Source of the DNA: CAZUMJ01 sp964621605
GTDB lineage: Bacteria > Actinomycetota > Acidimicrobiia > Acidimicrobiales > Iamiaceae
DNA: 57,356 nucleotides
Reading direction: 5' to 3'
Assembly (NCBI GenBank): GCA_964621605.1
Contig: CAZUMJ010000020.1
Coordinates: 1 to 57,356 of the forward strand
Below are positions 34,709 through 42,269 of this stretch, piece after piece. The notes beneath the pieces are model-generated. The model worked only from the letters and a program-made list of their open reading frames with translations, made no database searches and had not been told where the DNA came from. The position numbers and the translations under genes are program-made. How positions within the stretch are numbered: position 1 is the first letter of the stretch; each line of letters opens with the position of its first letter.

Positions 34709-35577
34709 GCGCCGGGCTCCACACCGGCCCGGCGTTCGGCCGCGGCGACGGTGTTCTCGAGCAGCATCGCACGGGTCATCGGGCCGACCCCGCCGATGCG
34801 CGGCGACAGCCATCCGGCGACCTCCGCGACCTCATCGGCCACGTCGGACAGCAGCTTGCGACCGTCGAAGCTGACGCCGGCTGCCACCACGGCGGCTCCG
34901 GGCTTCACCATGTCGGCGGTGACGAGACCGGGCGAACCCGCGGCGGCCACGACGATGTCGGCCTGGCGCGTGTACGCACCCAGATCGGCGACGCCGGTGT
35001 GCACGACGGTGACCGCCGCGTTGGCGTGGGGCCGCTTCAGCGTGAGCAGGTTCGCGAGCGGACGCCCGATCGTGAGACCCCGCCCGATGATCACGATGTG
35101 GCGACCCTCGATCTGCACCCCGTGCGCGACGAGCAACTCGACGATGCCTGCCGGTGTGCACGGCACCGGACCGTCGACGCCCATGACCAGGTGGCCGAGG
35201 CTGACCGGGTGCAGACCGTCCGCGTCCTTGGCCGGGCTGAGCGCCGCCAGTGCAGGCTCGTAGGGGATGTGCGAGGGGAACGGGTACTGCAGGAGCGCCG
35301 CGTCGACCGCGTCGTCGGTGTTGAACCGCTCCACGACCGCAGCCACCGCCTCGGGCGTGGCGTCTGCGGACAGGTGCTCGCCAACCGAGGCGATACCGAG
35401 CTCCTCGCAGTCGCGGTGCTTCATCGAGACGTAGTTGGCGCTGGGCCCGTCGTCGCCGACGAGCAACGTCGCGAGCCCGGGTGTGACGCCGCGTTCGGCC
35501 AGTCGGGCGATGCGCCCCGCGAGACGCTCCTTCACCTGGGCTGCCACCGCGTTGCCGTCGAGGATCTGTGCGCTCAC
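34705..35577 (-). CDS. folD: Bifunctional methylene-THF dehydrogenase / methenyl-THF cyclohydrolase
   Basis: A 290-residue folate enzyme. The catalytic lysine is in SANYVSMKHRDCEELGI, the Gln-containing LLQYPFPSHI replaces the common LVQLPLP, KDADGLHP matches the KDVDG motif, and the cofactor region is IIGRGLTIGRPLANLL (the canonical form has SxxVG where this has LTIG). The chain is full length. The GTG start has a TACAGT -10 element 8 bases upstream, consistent with a leaderless or very short leader. It is coupled to metF. Cofactor choice (NADP or NAD) cannot be read with confidence. Confidence 0.95.
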   Translation of the reverse strand: MSAQILDGNAVAAQVKERLAGRIARLAERGVTPGLATLLVGDDGPSANYVSMKHRDCEELGIASVGEHLSADATPEAVAAVVERFNTDDAVDAALLQYPFPSHIPYEPALAALSPAKDADGLHPVSLGHLVMGVDGPVPCTPAGIVELLVAHGVQIEGRHIVIIGRGLTIGRPLANLLTLKRPHANAAVTVVHTGVADLGAYTRQADIVVAAAGSPGLVTADMVKPGAAVVAAGVSFDGRKLLSDVADEVAEVAGWLSPRIGGVGPMTRAMLLENTVAAAERRAGVEPGA

Positions 35578-35585
35578 GGGCCGCC

Positions 35586-35591
35586 ACTGTA
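35586..35591 (-). promoter_or_regulatory. Leaderless-type -10 element of folD
   Basis: On the minus strand TACAGT is followed by 8 bases and the GTG at 35577. Confidence 0.4.
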
Positions 35592-35670
35592 GGCGGGGGA
35601 GCTCACCCGGCTGGAGGCCCGCCGCCGACGTCCCAGGCGACGAGGAGCACGCCCGCCTCAGGCGACGGCC

Positions 35671-36870
35671 TCAGAAACGGGCGAGAGCGCGAGCCCGATA
35701 CTCGGGCGACGCGGCGAGCGCCACGGCAAGGTTGAGGTCGTTGCCGTCGAGCAAGCGCCCGACCCAGTACTGCAGGCCTGCCGCGTCGGGGCCCCGGCCG
35801 AGCAGTTGCTGGTAGAGCGCGGTCACCCGGCGCGTGCGTGACTCGACGGATTGGTAGAACTCGTAGGCGATCGTGTCGCGGGACTCGCCCCGGCGAAGCC
35901 GACCGGTCCAGTAGGCGAACCCACCGGAGTCGGGCTCGCGGCCGAGCAGCTTCAGGTACAGCGCTCGCACATACGAGTCGATCGTTCCGCCCGAGCGCGA
36001 GTAGTACTCGGCGGAGCCGTAGAAGTGCGCCGCCACCTCGGCTTGGGTCATCCCGGTACGCATCCGGTTGGTCCAGTAGGAGAGACCGCCCGCGTCCGGG
36101 CTGCGGCCGAGGGTGTCTTGGTAGAGGCCCACGACGACCTTCGACACCCACTCGGGGCTGGTCACCACCGCTCGGAGGAACTGGTTCGGGTCCATCCCGT
36201 TCACGAGCGACGGCACCCACAGGTTGAGCTCGTTCGCGGACGGCGCCCGACCGAAGAAGTCGTGGTAGCTCGCTTGCACCAGCGCGGTCGCTTCGGCTTG
36301 CGACATCTGCGTGACGACGGGAGCGGCACGGTTGAGCTTCAGGAAGTCGACGGTGACCCACAACGTGCCGCCGCCGTCGCGCCATGCCGCGATGCCGACG
36401 TAGTTGTAGTCGCCGAGCAGGTTCTCGCGATGACCTGGCGAGTTCCAGAACGCGTTCTGGATGACCCCGACCGAACCGCCGTACCCCACGTTCTCGCCCC
36501 ACCCTCGCCAGTCGGGGAACGCGCCGGCAACCTGGGCACCCACGTTCGGGTTGTGTGACAGCGCCTGGGCCGCCACAAGGTGTGTGGTCCAACCCGTCGC
36601 GATGTCGAGCATCGTGGTCTGCATCTGCAGCGGCGGCAGACCGGCGTTGGCGCGGGACTGGTTCGTGAGCGCCAGGAACTGCCACGCCTCAGCGCTGGGC
36701 GTCGCCGCGGCGCTCGCCGTCGGCGCCGGTCCGGCGATGCCGACCGCCCCCACCAGGCCGAGCACCAGGAGCAGCGTTGCGGCGCCGAGCCTCGCCGCAC
36801 GGGTGCGCTGCGACGGCTCCCGCAAGGGAGCACGCATCGAAGCGTCGGATCGTTCGGAGTTGCCTTCCAC
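35671..36870 (-). CDS. Secreted CAP/SCP-domain protein with DUF4214 repeats
   Basis: A 399-residue exported protein. A Sec-type signal (basic region, hydrophobic helix LGAATLLLVLGLVGAVGIAG, Ala-rich cleavage zone near residue 55) is followed by a CAP domain: LALTNQSRANAGLPPLQ, ALSHNPNVG, GWGENVGYG and FWNSPGHRENLLGDYNYVGIA carry the usual His and Glu residues. After it come about four DUF4214-type repeats (for example GRAPSANELNLWVPSL, GRSPDAGGLSYWTNRM, GREPDSGGFAYWTGRL and GRGPDAAGLQYWVGRL). DUF4214 occurs in secreted or S-layer-type proteins. Function is unknown; cell-surface location is likely. GTG 36870 has GAGGG 8 bases upstream; ATG 36837 is an alternative. Confidence 0.88.
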   Translation of the reverse strand: MEGNSERSDASMRAPLREPSQRTRAARLGAATLLLVLGLVGAVGIAGPAPTASAAATPSAEAWQFLALTNQSRANAGLPPLQMQTTMLDIATGWTTHLVAAQALSHNPNVGAQVAGAFPDWRGWGENVGYGGSVGVIQNAFWNSPGHRENLLGDYNYVGIAAWRDGGGTLWVTVDFLKLNRAAPVVTQMSQAEATALVQASYHDFFGRAPSANELNLWVPSLVNGMDPNQFLRAVVTSPEWVSKVVVGLYQDTLGRSPDAGGLSYWTNRMRTGMTQAEVAAHFYGSAEYYSRSGGTIDSYVRALYLKLLGREPDSGGFAYWTGRLRRGESRDTIAYEFYQSVESRTRRVTALYQQLLGRGPDAAGLQYWVGRLLDGNDLNLAVALAASPEYRARALARF

Positions 36871-36947
36871 GGTGATCGCCCTCGGTCTGGTGGTGCTGGT
36901 ACCCCGTTATCGGCCTCAGCTCACAGCACCTGAAGCGCCCGAAGAGC

Positions 36948-37778
36948 TCAGCCACCCAGGATCAGCAGCACCAGCCCGCACGCAACAACCGACGAGCTGA
37001 CGAGGCGCCGCCGGCCCATGCGCTCCTTGAGCACGACCCATCCGAGCAAGGCGCCGAGCACCACCGACGATTCCCGCAGGATCGACACGTACCCGACGGG
37101 AGCGTGTTGAAACGCGATCAGCACCATCGAGTAGGCGGCGGTGACGAGCGCCCCGGCCAGGATCCAGCGCCAAAGCTGGCGCTTCAGCAGGTCCACCAGC
37201 AGGGAGGTGCGCCCACGGGCCACACCGCTGATCGACACCGTGACCGCCGCAAGGATCTGTATCACCAGGCCATACGCCAAGCCCGAACCGCTTCGGCGGG
37301 CACCCGCTGCGTCGATCAGCGAGAACGTGCCGATGGTGACGCCGGTCGCGAGCGCCCAGAACAGCGAGATGCGCGTCGCCCGGCGGCCCACGAACGACAA
37401 GAGCCCGGCGGCGACGACTGCAACGCCTCCCCAGGCAAGCGGGTGCAGGGTGTCGTCGAGAAACACCACACCGCCGATCGCGGCGAAGAACGCGCCGCTC
37501 CCGCGCGCCAGCGGGTACGCGAATGAGAAGTCGCCGTGCTGATATGCCCGCGAGAGCCCCGTGACGTAGAGAAGCTCGATGACGCACGAGACGCCGAGGT
37601 ACGGCCACGCGGCGCGATCCGGCAGACCTGTGAACACCAGGACAGGTGCGGCGACGACCGCGCCCATCAGCCACTGCGCCCAGAACGCGGTGTCGCGGTC
37701 GTCCGCAACCTTGCCGATGAGGTTCCACCCCGCATGCAGGCCTGCGGAACCCAGTGCGAGCAGTGTTGCGATCAGCAC
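36948..37778 (-). CDS. DMT-superfamily (EamA-type) transporter
   Basis: A 276-residue protein with about ten hydrophobic helices in two homologous halves, as in drug/metabolite transporters. The N-terminus GLHAGWNLIGKVADD and the GLSRAYQHGDFSFAYPLARG loop are EamA-like, and the second half has AFQHAPVGYVSILRESSVVLGALLGWVVLKE, the usual end-of-repeat signature. The GTG start has AGG about 6 bases upstream. It probably exports a metabolite; the substrate is unknown. Confidence 0.85.
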   Translation of the reverse strand: MLIATLLALGSAGLHAGWNLIGKVADDRDTAFWAQWLMGAVVAAPVLVFTGLPDRAAWPYLGVSCVIELLYVTGLSRAYQHGDFSFAYPLARGSGAFFAAIGGVVFLDDTLHPLAWGGVAVVAAGLLSFVGRRATRISLFWALATGVTIGTFSLIDAAGARRSGSGLAYGLVIQILAAVTVSISGVARGRTSLLVDLLKRQLWRWILAGALVTAAYSMVLIAFQHAPVGYVSILRESSVVLGALLGWVVLKERMGRRRLVSSSVVACGLVLLILGG

Positions 37779-37800
37779 CCGGACCTGCCTGTGGCCCGGC

Positions 37801-38247
37801 TCAGGTGGTCACCTCGATCACGTCCACGTGCAACGCCGATCGCCAGATGTGCAAGGCCTCGTCTTGGTCTTCGGGGTGCTCGAAGAGCACAGCCACCTGC
37901 AGCCACTCGTCGGGCGCGAGCACGTAGCCGTAGAGGCCCTGGTAACGGGCACCGTCGTCGTCCTCGTCGATGAGAAGCGCCCACCGCAGCGTCCCGTCGG
38001 GCCCGGTCTCGTGGTACTCGTCGCTCGCGACCGGATGCTCCTCGGCCTGCAAGGCGCGCAGGAGCTCCTGCGGAGTCGTCGGTACATCTGGCTGCCAGGT
38101 TGCCAGCACGATCGAACGACCCGGCGCCTCGACGTGCAGGTCGCCGTCCTCGGTGATGGTGCCGATGCCGTCGTCGGGCAGGTCGACCGACCAAGCGGGA
38201 GAGAGCGCGTGGCGCAGGGCGTCAGACCGCCAGCAGGTCGCGCGCAC
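37801..38247 (-). CDS. Hypothetical acidic protein overlapping the sigma gene
   Basis: A 148-residue soluble protein, rich in Asp and Glu, with beta-type segments such as RSIVLATWQPD and EWLQVAVLFEHPEDQDEALHIW. I recognise no family. The only early start is a GTG at 38247, 26 bases inside the end of the sigma-factor gene in another frame; a later alternative start is not obvious. It may be co-transcribed with the sigma gene. The end lies 22 bases before the DMT transporter start. Confidence 0.6.
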   Translation of the reverse strand: MRATCWRSDALRHALSPAWSVDLPDDGIGTITEDGDLHVEAPGRSIVLATWQPDVPTTPQELLRALQAEEHPVASDEYHETGPDGTLRWALLIDEDDDGARYQGLYGYVLAPDEWLQVAVLFEHPEDQDEALHIWRSALHVDVIEVTT

Positions 38248-39160
38248 CCGTGTCGGAAGACGGGTGGCGCAGCTTCGACATGGCCCGCGCCTCGATCTGG
38301 CGGATGCGCTCCCGGGTCAGGTTGAAGTGCTCACCGACCTCTTCGAGCGTGCGGGGCTCGCCGCGGTCGAGCCCGAAGCGCAGCTTGAGGATCTCGCGCT
38401 CGCGCTCGTCGAGCGGAGCGAGCAAGCGGGAGATCTCCTCAGGCAGGAGCGCCGTCGCTGCGACCTCGAAGGGCGATTCGGCGGAACGGTCCTCGACGAC
38501 GTCGCCGAGCTCGGCGTCTCCGTCTTCGCGCAGGGGCTCCGAAAGCGAGAGCGGCTCGGCCGCGAAGCGCAAGGCCTCGGTGACCTTGTCTTCGGGCATC
38601 TCGACCTCGGCCGCCAGCTCTGACAGCGTCGCGGGGCGACCCATCTTCAGCTCGAGGCGAGCTCGAGCCTTCTGCAGGCGGGCAAGCGTGTCGCCTGCGT
38701 GGACGGGAAGGCGGATGGTGCGGCCCGTGTTCGCGATGCCGCGGGTGATCGCCTGGCGGATCCACCACGTGGCGTACGTGGAGAACTTGAAGCCCTTGCG
38801 CCAGTCGAACTTCTCGACGGCGTGCATCAGGCCCAGGTTGCCCTCTTGGATGAGGTCGAGCAGCGGAAGGCCGGACGCCTGGTACTTCTTGGCGATCGAC
38901 ACCACCAACCGCAGGTTGGACTGCACGAAGGTGCGCTCGGCTTCTTCGCCCTGGCGGGCGGTGCGGCGCAGCTCACGGCGACGAGCAGGGGTGACGTCTT
39001 TGCCGGCGGCGTCGAGCTCGGTGCGAGCCGCGTTGCCAGCTTCGATCGCCTGCGCGAGCCGAACCTCGTCGTCCTTCGTGAGCAGCGGATACTGCCCGAT
39101 GTCGGTCAGGTAGAGACGGACGAGGTCTTCTTCGTCGCGCTCGACGCGCTCCTTGGGCAA
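38222..39160 (-). CDS. Sigma-70 family RNA polymerase sigma factor, primary-type (group 1/2)
   Basis: A 312-residue sigma factor. Region 1.2 is DLVRLYLTDIGQYPLLTKDDEVRLAQAIE, region 2 contains RLVVSIAKKYQASGLPLLDLIQEGNLGLMHAVEKFDW and KFSTYATWWIRQAITRGIA, and region 4 ends TLEEVGEHFNLTRERIRQIE. There is no region 1.1 extension, and the size fits a group 2 HrdB/SigB-like protein as well as a short primary factor, so I do not assign rpoD. The start is a TTG at 39160 (LPKERVERDEED) with AGAAGGTG 5 bases upstream; a longer frame adds 27 unconserved residues. Its -10 recognition helix should read the TANNNT elements seen in this window. Confidence 0.93.
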   Translation of the reverse strand: MPKERVERDEEDLVRLYLTDIGQYPLLTKDDEVRLAQAIEAGNAARTELDAAGKDVTPARRRELRRTARQGEEAERTFVQSNLRLVVSIAKKYQASGLPLLDLIQEGNLGLMHAVEKFDWRKGFKFSTYATWWIRQAITRGIANTGRTIRLPVHAGDTLARLQKARARLELKMGRPATLSELAAEVEMPEDKVTEALRFAAEPLSLSEPLREDGDAELGDVVEDRSAESPFEVAATALLPEEISRLLAPLDEREREILKLRFGLDRGEPRTLEEVGEHFNLTRERIRQIEARAMSKLRHPSSDTGARDLLAV

Positions 39161-39365
39161 CGTGGCACCTTCTTGGTTCGTGCGTGCCCTGGCCGGTGGG
39201 GAAGAACCGAAGGGCGGGCTGGTGTTCGGCAACCAGCGCAATCTGGTAGTGAGAACACGATACCGATGAGGTCAAGCAGCCCCACCCTGCGCCGCAGTAC
39301 AAGGCGGTTGACCAGGTCAGCGACCCTTCAGCCAGCACACCCGTAGGGCCCGAGCAGTGAGGGCT

Positions 39366-39998
39366 TTACAGAACTTCATCCACCGAGGCCGCTCGCGCTC
39401 GGACGATGGCGCCTTCTACCGCCCCGGTCCCCTCCGCAACGCGCTGCAGCGTGTGCTCGTCACGCACGAAGCGTGCATGCAGGCGAGCCGCAGCATGGAC
39501 GGCATCGACGTGATCCCGCCGCACCAGCCGCACGCAGCGCGCCAGAGGGGCGTCGGTGACCGGATGCAGCCCGCTCGACAGTTCCTCCAACGAGACCACG
39601 AGGCGCGGCAGCAGCCCACGAGCCAGCCCGGCGAGGCGAGCGAGCGGCTCGTCCAAGGCAGCCAATGCCTCGATCGCAGCCGACGAGCCCGGCGACGGCA
39701 GCACGAACTCATCGCGGGTGAGCTCGCGCAGCTCCGGCAAGCGGGCGCGCCACAGCTGGGCGTGCCATGCGTACTGGGGTGCCAACTCAGCGAAGGAGAG
39801 CTTGACCTCGACCGGTGAGGCCGTCGTCTGCACCCAACCACCGACCACCTCGAACAATCGGGTGGAGAGCCACGCGTACCCCCCGACACGGCGCGCGTTC
39901 GCGTGCAGGTCGACGGGCACCTCGGATGGATCGAACGGAGTCGAAGCGGGCACGGATCCTCCCAACAGACGCCTCGGAGCGTACCGCTGACCCTTCAC
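39366..39998 (-). CDS. Hypothetical protein, helical, unknown function
   Basis: A 210-residue protein with a predicted mostly helical body. It shows GGYAWLSTRLFEVVGGWVQTT, then PQYAWHAQLWRARLPELRE and a Leu/Arg-rich C-terminal half. The pattern of two Tyr/Trp-His helices suggests a ferritin-like or PaaA-like bundle, but I cannot confirm a family. The GTG at 39998 lies 22 bases after the EamA gene's stop, and both run on the minus strand, so they may be co-transcribed. Confidence 0.6.
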   Translation of the reverse strand: MKGQRYAPRRLLGGSVPASTPFDPSEVPVDLHANARRVGGYAWLSTRLFEVVGGWVQTTASPVEVKLSFAELAPQYAWHAQLWRARLPELRELTRDEFVLPSPGSSAAIEALAALDEPLARLAGLARGLLPRLVVSLEELSSGLHPVTDAPLARCVRLVRRDHVDAVHAAARLHARFVRDEHTLQRVAEGTGAVEGAIVRARAASVDEVL

Positions 39999-40020
39999 CC
40001 GGCTGCGCTTCAGCGCCCGT

Positions 40021-40917
40021 TCATGCGGTCCCGACCGGTGACGCGGTCTCGGGCTGGGGGGCGCGCTTGCGTTCCGCCAACGCGATCGCCGCCAGGATGA
40101 GCGTCGCTCCGACCCAACCCGACCAGCCGAGACGCTCCCCCGCTGCTCGGCCCGCCACGGCCGCGGCCACCGGTTCGACGAGCAGCAGCAGCGCGACACG
40201 GTGCGCAGGCACCACCCGTTGGGCGCCGACCATGAGCACGAACGCGACCGCGCTGACCCCGATGCCTGTGTACGCCGCGGCGGCAAGGGTGCCGGAGTCG
40301 AAGCCACCGCCACCGCCGAGCACTCCGGGAGCGGCCGAAGCAGCGGCCACGACCGCGAGCTGCACGAGGGTGAGGCGAATCGGATCGTGCTTCGGAGCGA
40401 CGCGCGCGAGCAAGACGATGTGGCACGCGAAGCAGACCGCGCACCCGACGGTGAGCAGCTCGCCGCGTCCGAAGCCCGCACCCCCGCCGACCGGTGAGGT
40501 CAACAGGGTCAGCCCGACGAGCGCGAGTGCCGCGCTGCCCACGACCAGCCCCGAAGGGCGACGACGTGCGAGGGCGGCCTCGAGGACGGGCACCAACACG
40601 ACCAGGAGGTAGGTCAGGAAGGCGGACCGGGCCGTGCTCGTCGATTGCAGGCCGTACGTCTGCAGGACGAAGCCTCCGAACATCGCCACGCCAGCGAGCG
40701 CGCCGTGGCGAAGCTCGCCCGCCGAGGACGGACGCCGCCACGCGAAGGGCGCGAGCGCCAGGGAACCCAGCGCGAACCGGACACTGAGAAAGCGAAACGG
40801 CGCCACGTGTGCAACGGCGCCCTGCACCACGAGAAACGTCGAGGAGAACAGCAGCGCAGCGGCAACCAGTGCAGCGGCTCCTCGGCGCTCCGCCGTCACA
40901 GACGAGAGCCGGCGCAC
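40021..40917 (-). CDS. EamA-family (DMT) membrane transporter
   Basis: A 298-residue protein with ten likely membrane helices in two EamA halves. Signatures include AAALLFSSTFLVVQGAVAHVAPFRFLSVRFALG at the start and VVPAHRVALLLLVEPVAAAVAG near the end of the second repeat. The GTG at 40917 is the start I prefer; GTG 40899 is possible, and neither has a strong ribosome-binding site. DNA repeats lie just upstream. Substrate is unknown. Confidence 0.82.
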   Translation of the reverse strand: MRRLSSVTAERRGAAALVAAALLFSSTFLVVQGAVAHVAPFRFLSVRFALGSLALAPFAWRRPSSAGELRHGALAGVAMFGGFVLQTYGLQSTSTARSAFLTYLLVVLVPVLEAALARRRPSGLVVGSAALALVGLTLLTSPVGGGAGFGRGELLTVGCAVCFACHIVLLARVAPKHDPIRLTLVQLAVVAAASAAPGVLGGGGGFDSGTLAAAAYTGIGVSAVAFVLMVGAQRVVPAHRVALLLLVEPVAAAVAGRAAGERLGWSGWVGATLILAAIALAERKRAPQPETASPVGTA

Positions 40918-40964
40918 GAGCGGAGCGTAGCCACGAACACCGCTGCCCCGACCCTCACCCGCTG

Positions 40965-41025
40965 CACCGCCCCACCACCGCTCGCGACCCAATCGCCACT
41001 TGGCATCACCGCCCCACCACCGCTC
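40965..41025. repeat. Direct repeat, period 42, upstream of the EamA gene
   Basis: CACCGCCCCACCACCGCTC occurs identically at 40965-40983 and 41007-41025, with partial similarity in the bases between and after. It lies in the non-coding stretch 40918-41165. Confidence 0.75.
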
Positions 41026-41092
41026 CCAGCCTGATCGTCGCTCGGCACCGCCGCCGCACCGCGAAGGAGCCACCTTGTGTCCGGACGCGGTC

Positions 41093-41128
41093 GTGGCCGG
41101 CACACCGCTGGGATGGTGCACCGGCCAC
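41093..41128 (-). terminator. Hairpin after the Rpf-like gene
   Basis: Arms GTGGCCGG and CCGGCCAC, extended by CACACC and GGTG, form a strong stem 38 bases beyond the stop of the minus-strand Rpf-like gene. Confidence 0.55.
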
Positions 41129-41165
41129 GACAGACCCACGGGATGCTGCCGGTGGCAGCGTCAGC

Positions 41166-41735
41166 TCAGCAACCGTTGCCCGCCCAGTGCGACGCCCCGG
41201 CACCACCGGCCCACAACTCACGTGCCTTCTGGTCCTGCACCCATTCGGGTGCCTGCGCCGCAGTCTCGTAACCCATGTAGTGGTTCCACGTCGCGTACAT
41301 GAACTGCCACTTGCCCGACGCACCGGACGAGGGGTTGACCACGGTCGGGTTGCCGTGCGACTCGCGCATCATGATGCAGCAGGTCGGAAGGTCCCCACCG
41401 CATGCGCCGCTCGGCGCCGTCACGACGGGCTGCGGAGCCGGTGCCGCGGTGGTTGGTGGCACCGTCGGTGGCGGCGGAGGCGGCAGGGTCGTGGTCGTAG
41501 ACGTGGTCGTCGAGGTGGACGTGCTGGTCGTCGTCGTCGTGACCGTGGCAACCGCTGCAACCTGCCCGGCGAGCTCGTGGACCACATCCACGAACTGGGA
41601 GACCGAGGCGCTCGGCGCTCGACGTGGCTCAGAGCCGGCGTCTGCGCGCGACATGGGCAGGGAGAAGGCACCGATGGCCAAGACGACGACGGCGCTAGCC
41701 GCCATGTAGGTGGACCGCTGTTTGAGGTGGTGCAC
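41166..41735 (-). CDS. Secreted transglycosylase-like (Rpf-type) protein
   Basis: A 189-residue exported cell-wall protein. After a short basic start comes a hydrophobic signal (YMAASAVVVLAIGAFSLP), a region of about 30 residues, then a Thr/Ser-rich and Pro-rich linker (about residues 66-100). The C-terminal domain, from CGGDLPTCCIMMRESHGNP, resembles resuscitation-promoting-factor/transglycosylase-like domains, with a Glu in the RESHGNP position typical of the catalytic acid, and SGKWQFMYATWNHYMGY. A pair of adjacent cysteines is unusual. GTG 41735 has AAAGGAG 7 bases upstream. It probably cleaves peptidoglycan during growth resumption. A long untranslated leader precedes it. Confidence 0.85.
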   Translation of the reverse strand: MHHLKQRSTYMAASAVVVLAIGAFSLPMSRADAGSEPRRAPSASVSQFVDVVHELAGQVAAVATVTTTTTSTSTSTTTSTTTTLPPPPPPTVPPTTAAPAPQPVVTAPSGACGGDLPTCCIMMRESHGNPTVVNPSSGASGKWQFMYATWNHYMGYETAAQAPEWVQDQKARELWAGGAGASHWAGNGC

Positions 41736-41799
41736 GTGTGTGCTCCTTTCTGCCCGCCACTGGCGCGCGGAAGCACGCTCGGGGTTTTGGGGAGCGGTC

Positions 41800-41819
41800 C
41801 CGGTGGCGTTCGCCACCGG
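41800..41819. promoter_or_regulatory. Perfect 20-bp hairpin in the Rpf leader
   Basis: CCGGTGGCGTTCGCCACCGG has 9-bp arms and lies 64 bases upstream of the GTG, inside the likely leader. It may be a regulatory or stabilising stem. There is no T-run. Confidence 0.55.
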
Positions 41820-41942
41820 CGCCCTGGCAGGCATCGGGTGTCTGTGGGATCGGAGCGACCGGCGCCATCATCGATGTGGCACGGGACAGTCGCCCTGCAA
41901 TCCGGCGGGCACCCTACGGAGAACCGGGCTCAGAGTCGAGCA

Positions 41943-41977
41943 TTTGTGACGTTCGACCGTTACGCGATCGTCACAAA
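41943..41977. promoter_or_regulatory. TTTGTGACG/CGTCACAAA inverted repeat upstream of the Rpf-like gene
   Basis: Perfect 9-bp arms at 41943-41951 and 41969-41977 are separated by 17 bases. The half-site TGTGA/TCACA is that of Crp/Fnr-type regulators such as actinobacterial Crp/GlxR, but the gap is too long for one dimer site; two half-sites or a DNA loop is possible. Confidence 0.45.
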
Positions 41978-42269
41978 CGGTGGGATTTGGTGACGCTACG
42001 GGCGTTCGGGCAGGTCAGAGCGGTGATGGCCTGCCTAGTCCGAATGGATCATATTACGGCAGCGACAGTGCCATTTGTAGCGCGATGGGACTACGCCGCG
42101 GTAAGGGGTCGAGCGGATAGGTGCCGCTGATGGATCGGCGAGTCGGGGGCGGCCAGGGCCAGGACGCAGTCCGAAGGCCTCCACCAGCGAAGCCGAGGAC
42201 GAGGACGAAGCCATGGCCGTTCCCGGCCGGCGAGACACGTCGCTGGCCTATTCGCTCAACCCCTAGGCC

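Larger units (their letters stand above)
41736..42269. other. 534-bp non-coding stretch upstream of the Rpf-like gene
   Basis: No convincing gene is present. It holds a hairpin near the Rpf start (41800-41819), a widely spaced TGTGAC/GTCACA inverted repeat (41943-41977), a relatively AT-rich patch at about 42030-42090 and a small hairpin GGCCGTTCCCGGCC near 42217 beyond the nadE stop. A leader of 200 bases or more for the Rpf-like gene is plausible. I looked for the c-di-AMP (ydaO) riboswitch core and did not find it. Confidence 0.5.

Noticed and set aside
41736..42000. c-di-AMP (ydaO-type) riboswitch ahead of the Rpf-like gene
   Set aside because: Such riboswitches are often found at rpf genes, but I could not find the conserved core elements on the minus strand here.
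42035..42238. Minus-strand 67-codon frame in the gap before nadE
   Set aside because: It begins with a Ser-rich, low-complexity run, has no start signal and resembles no family. I treat the gap as non-coding.
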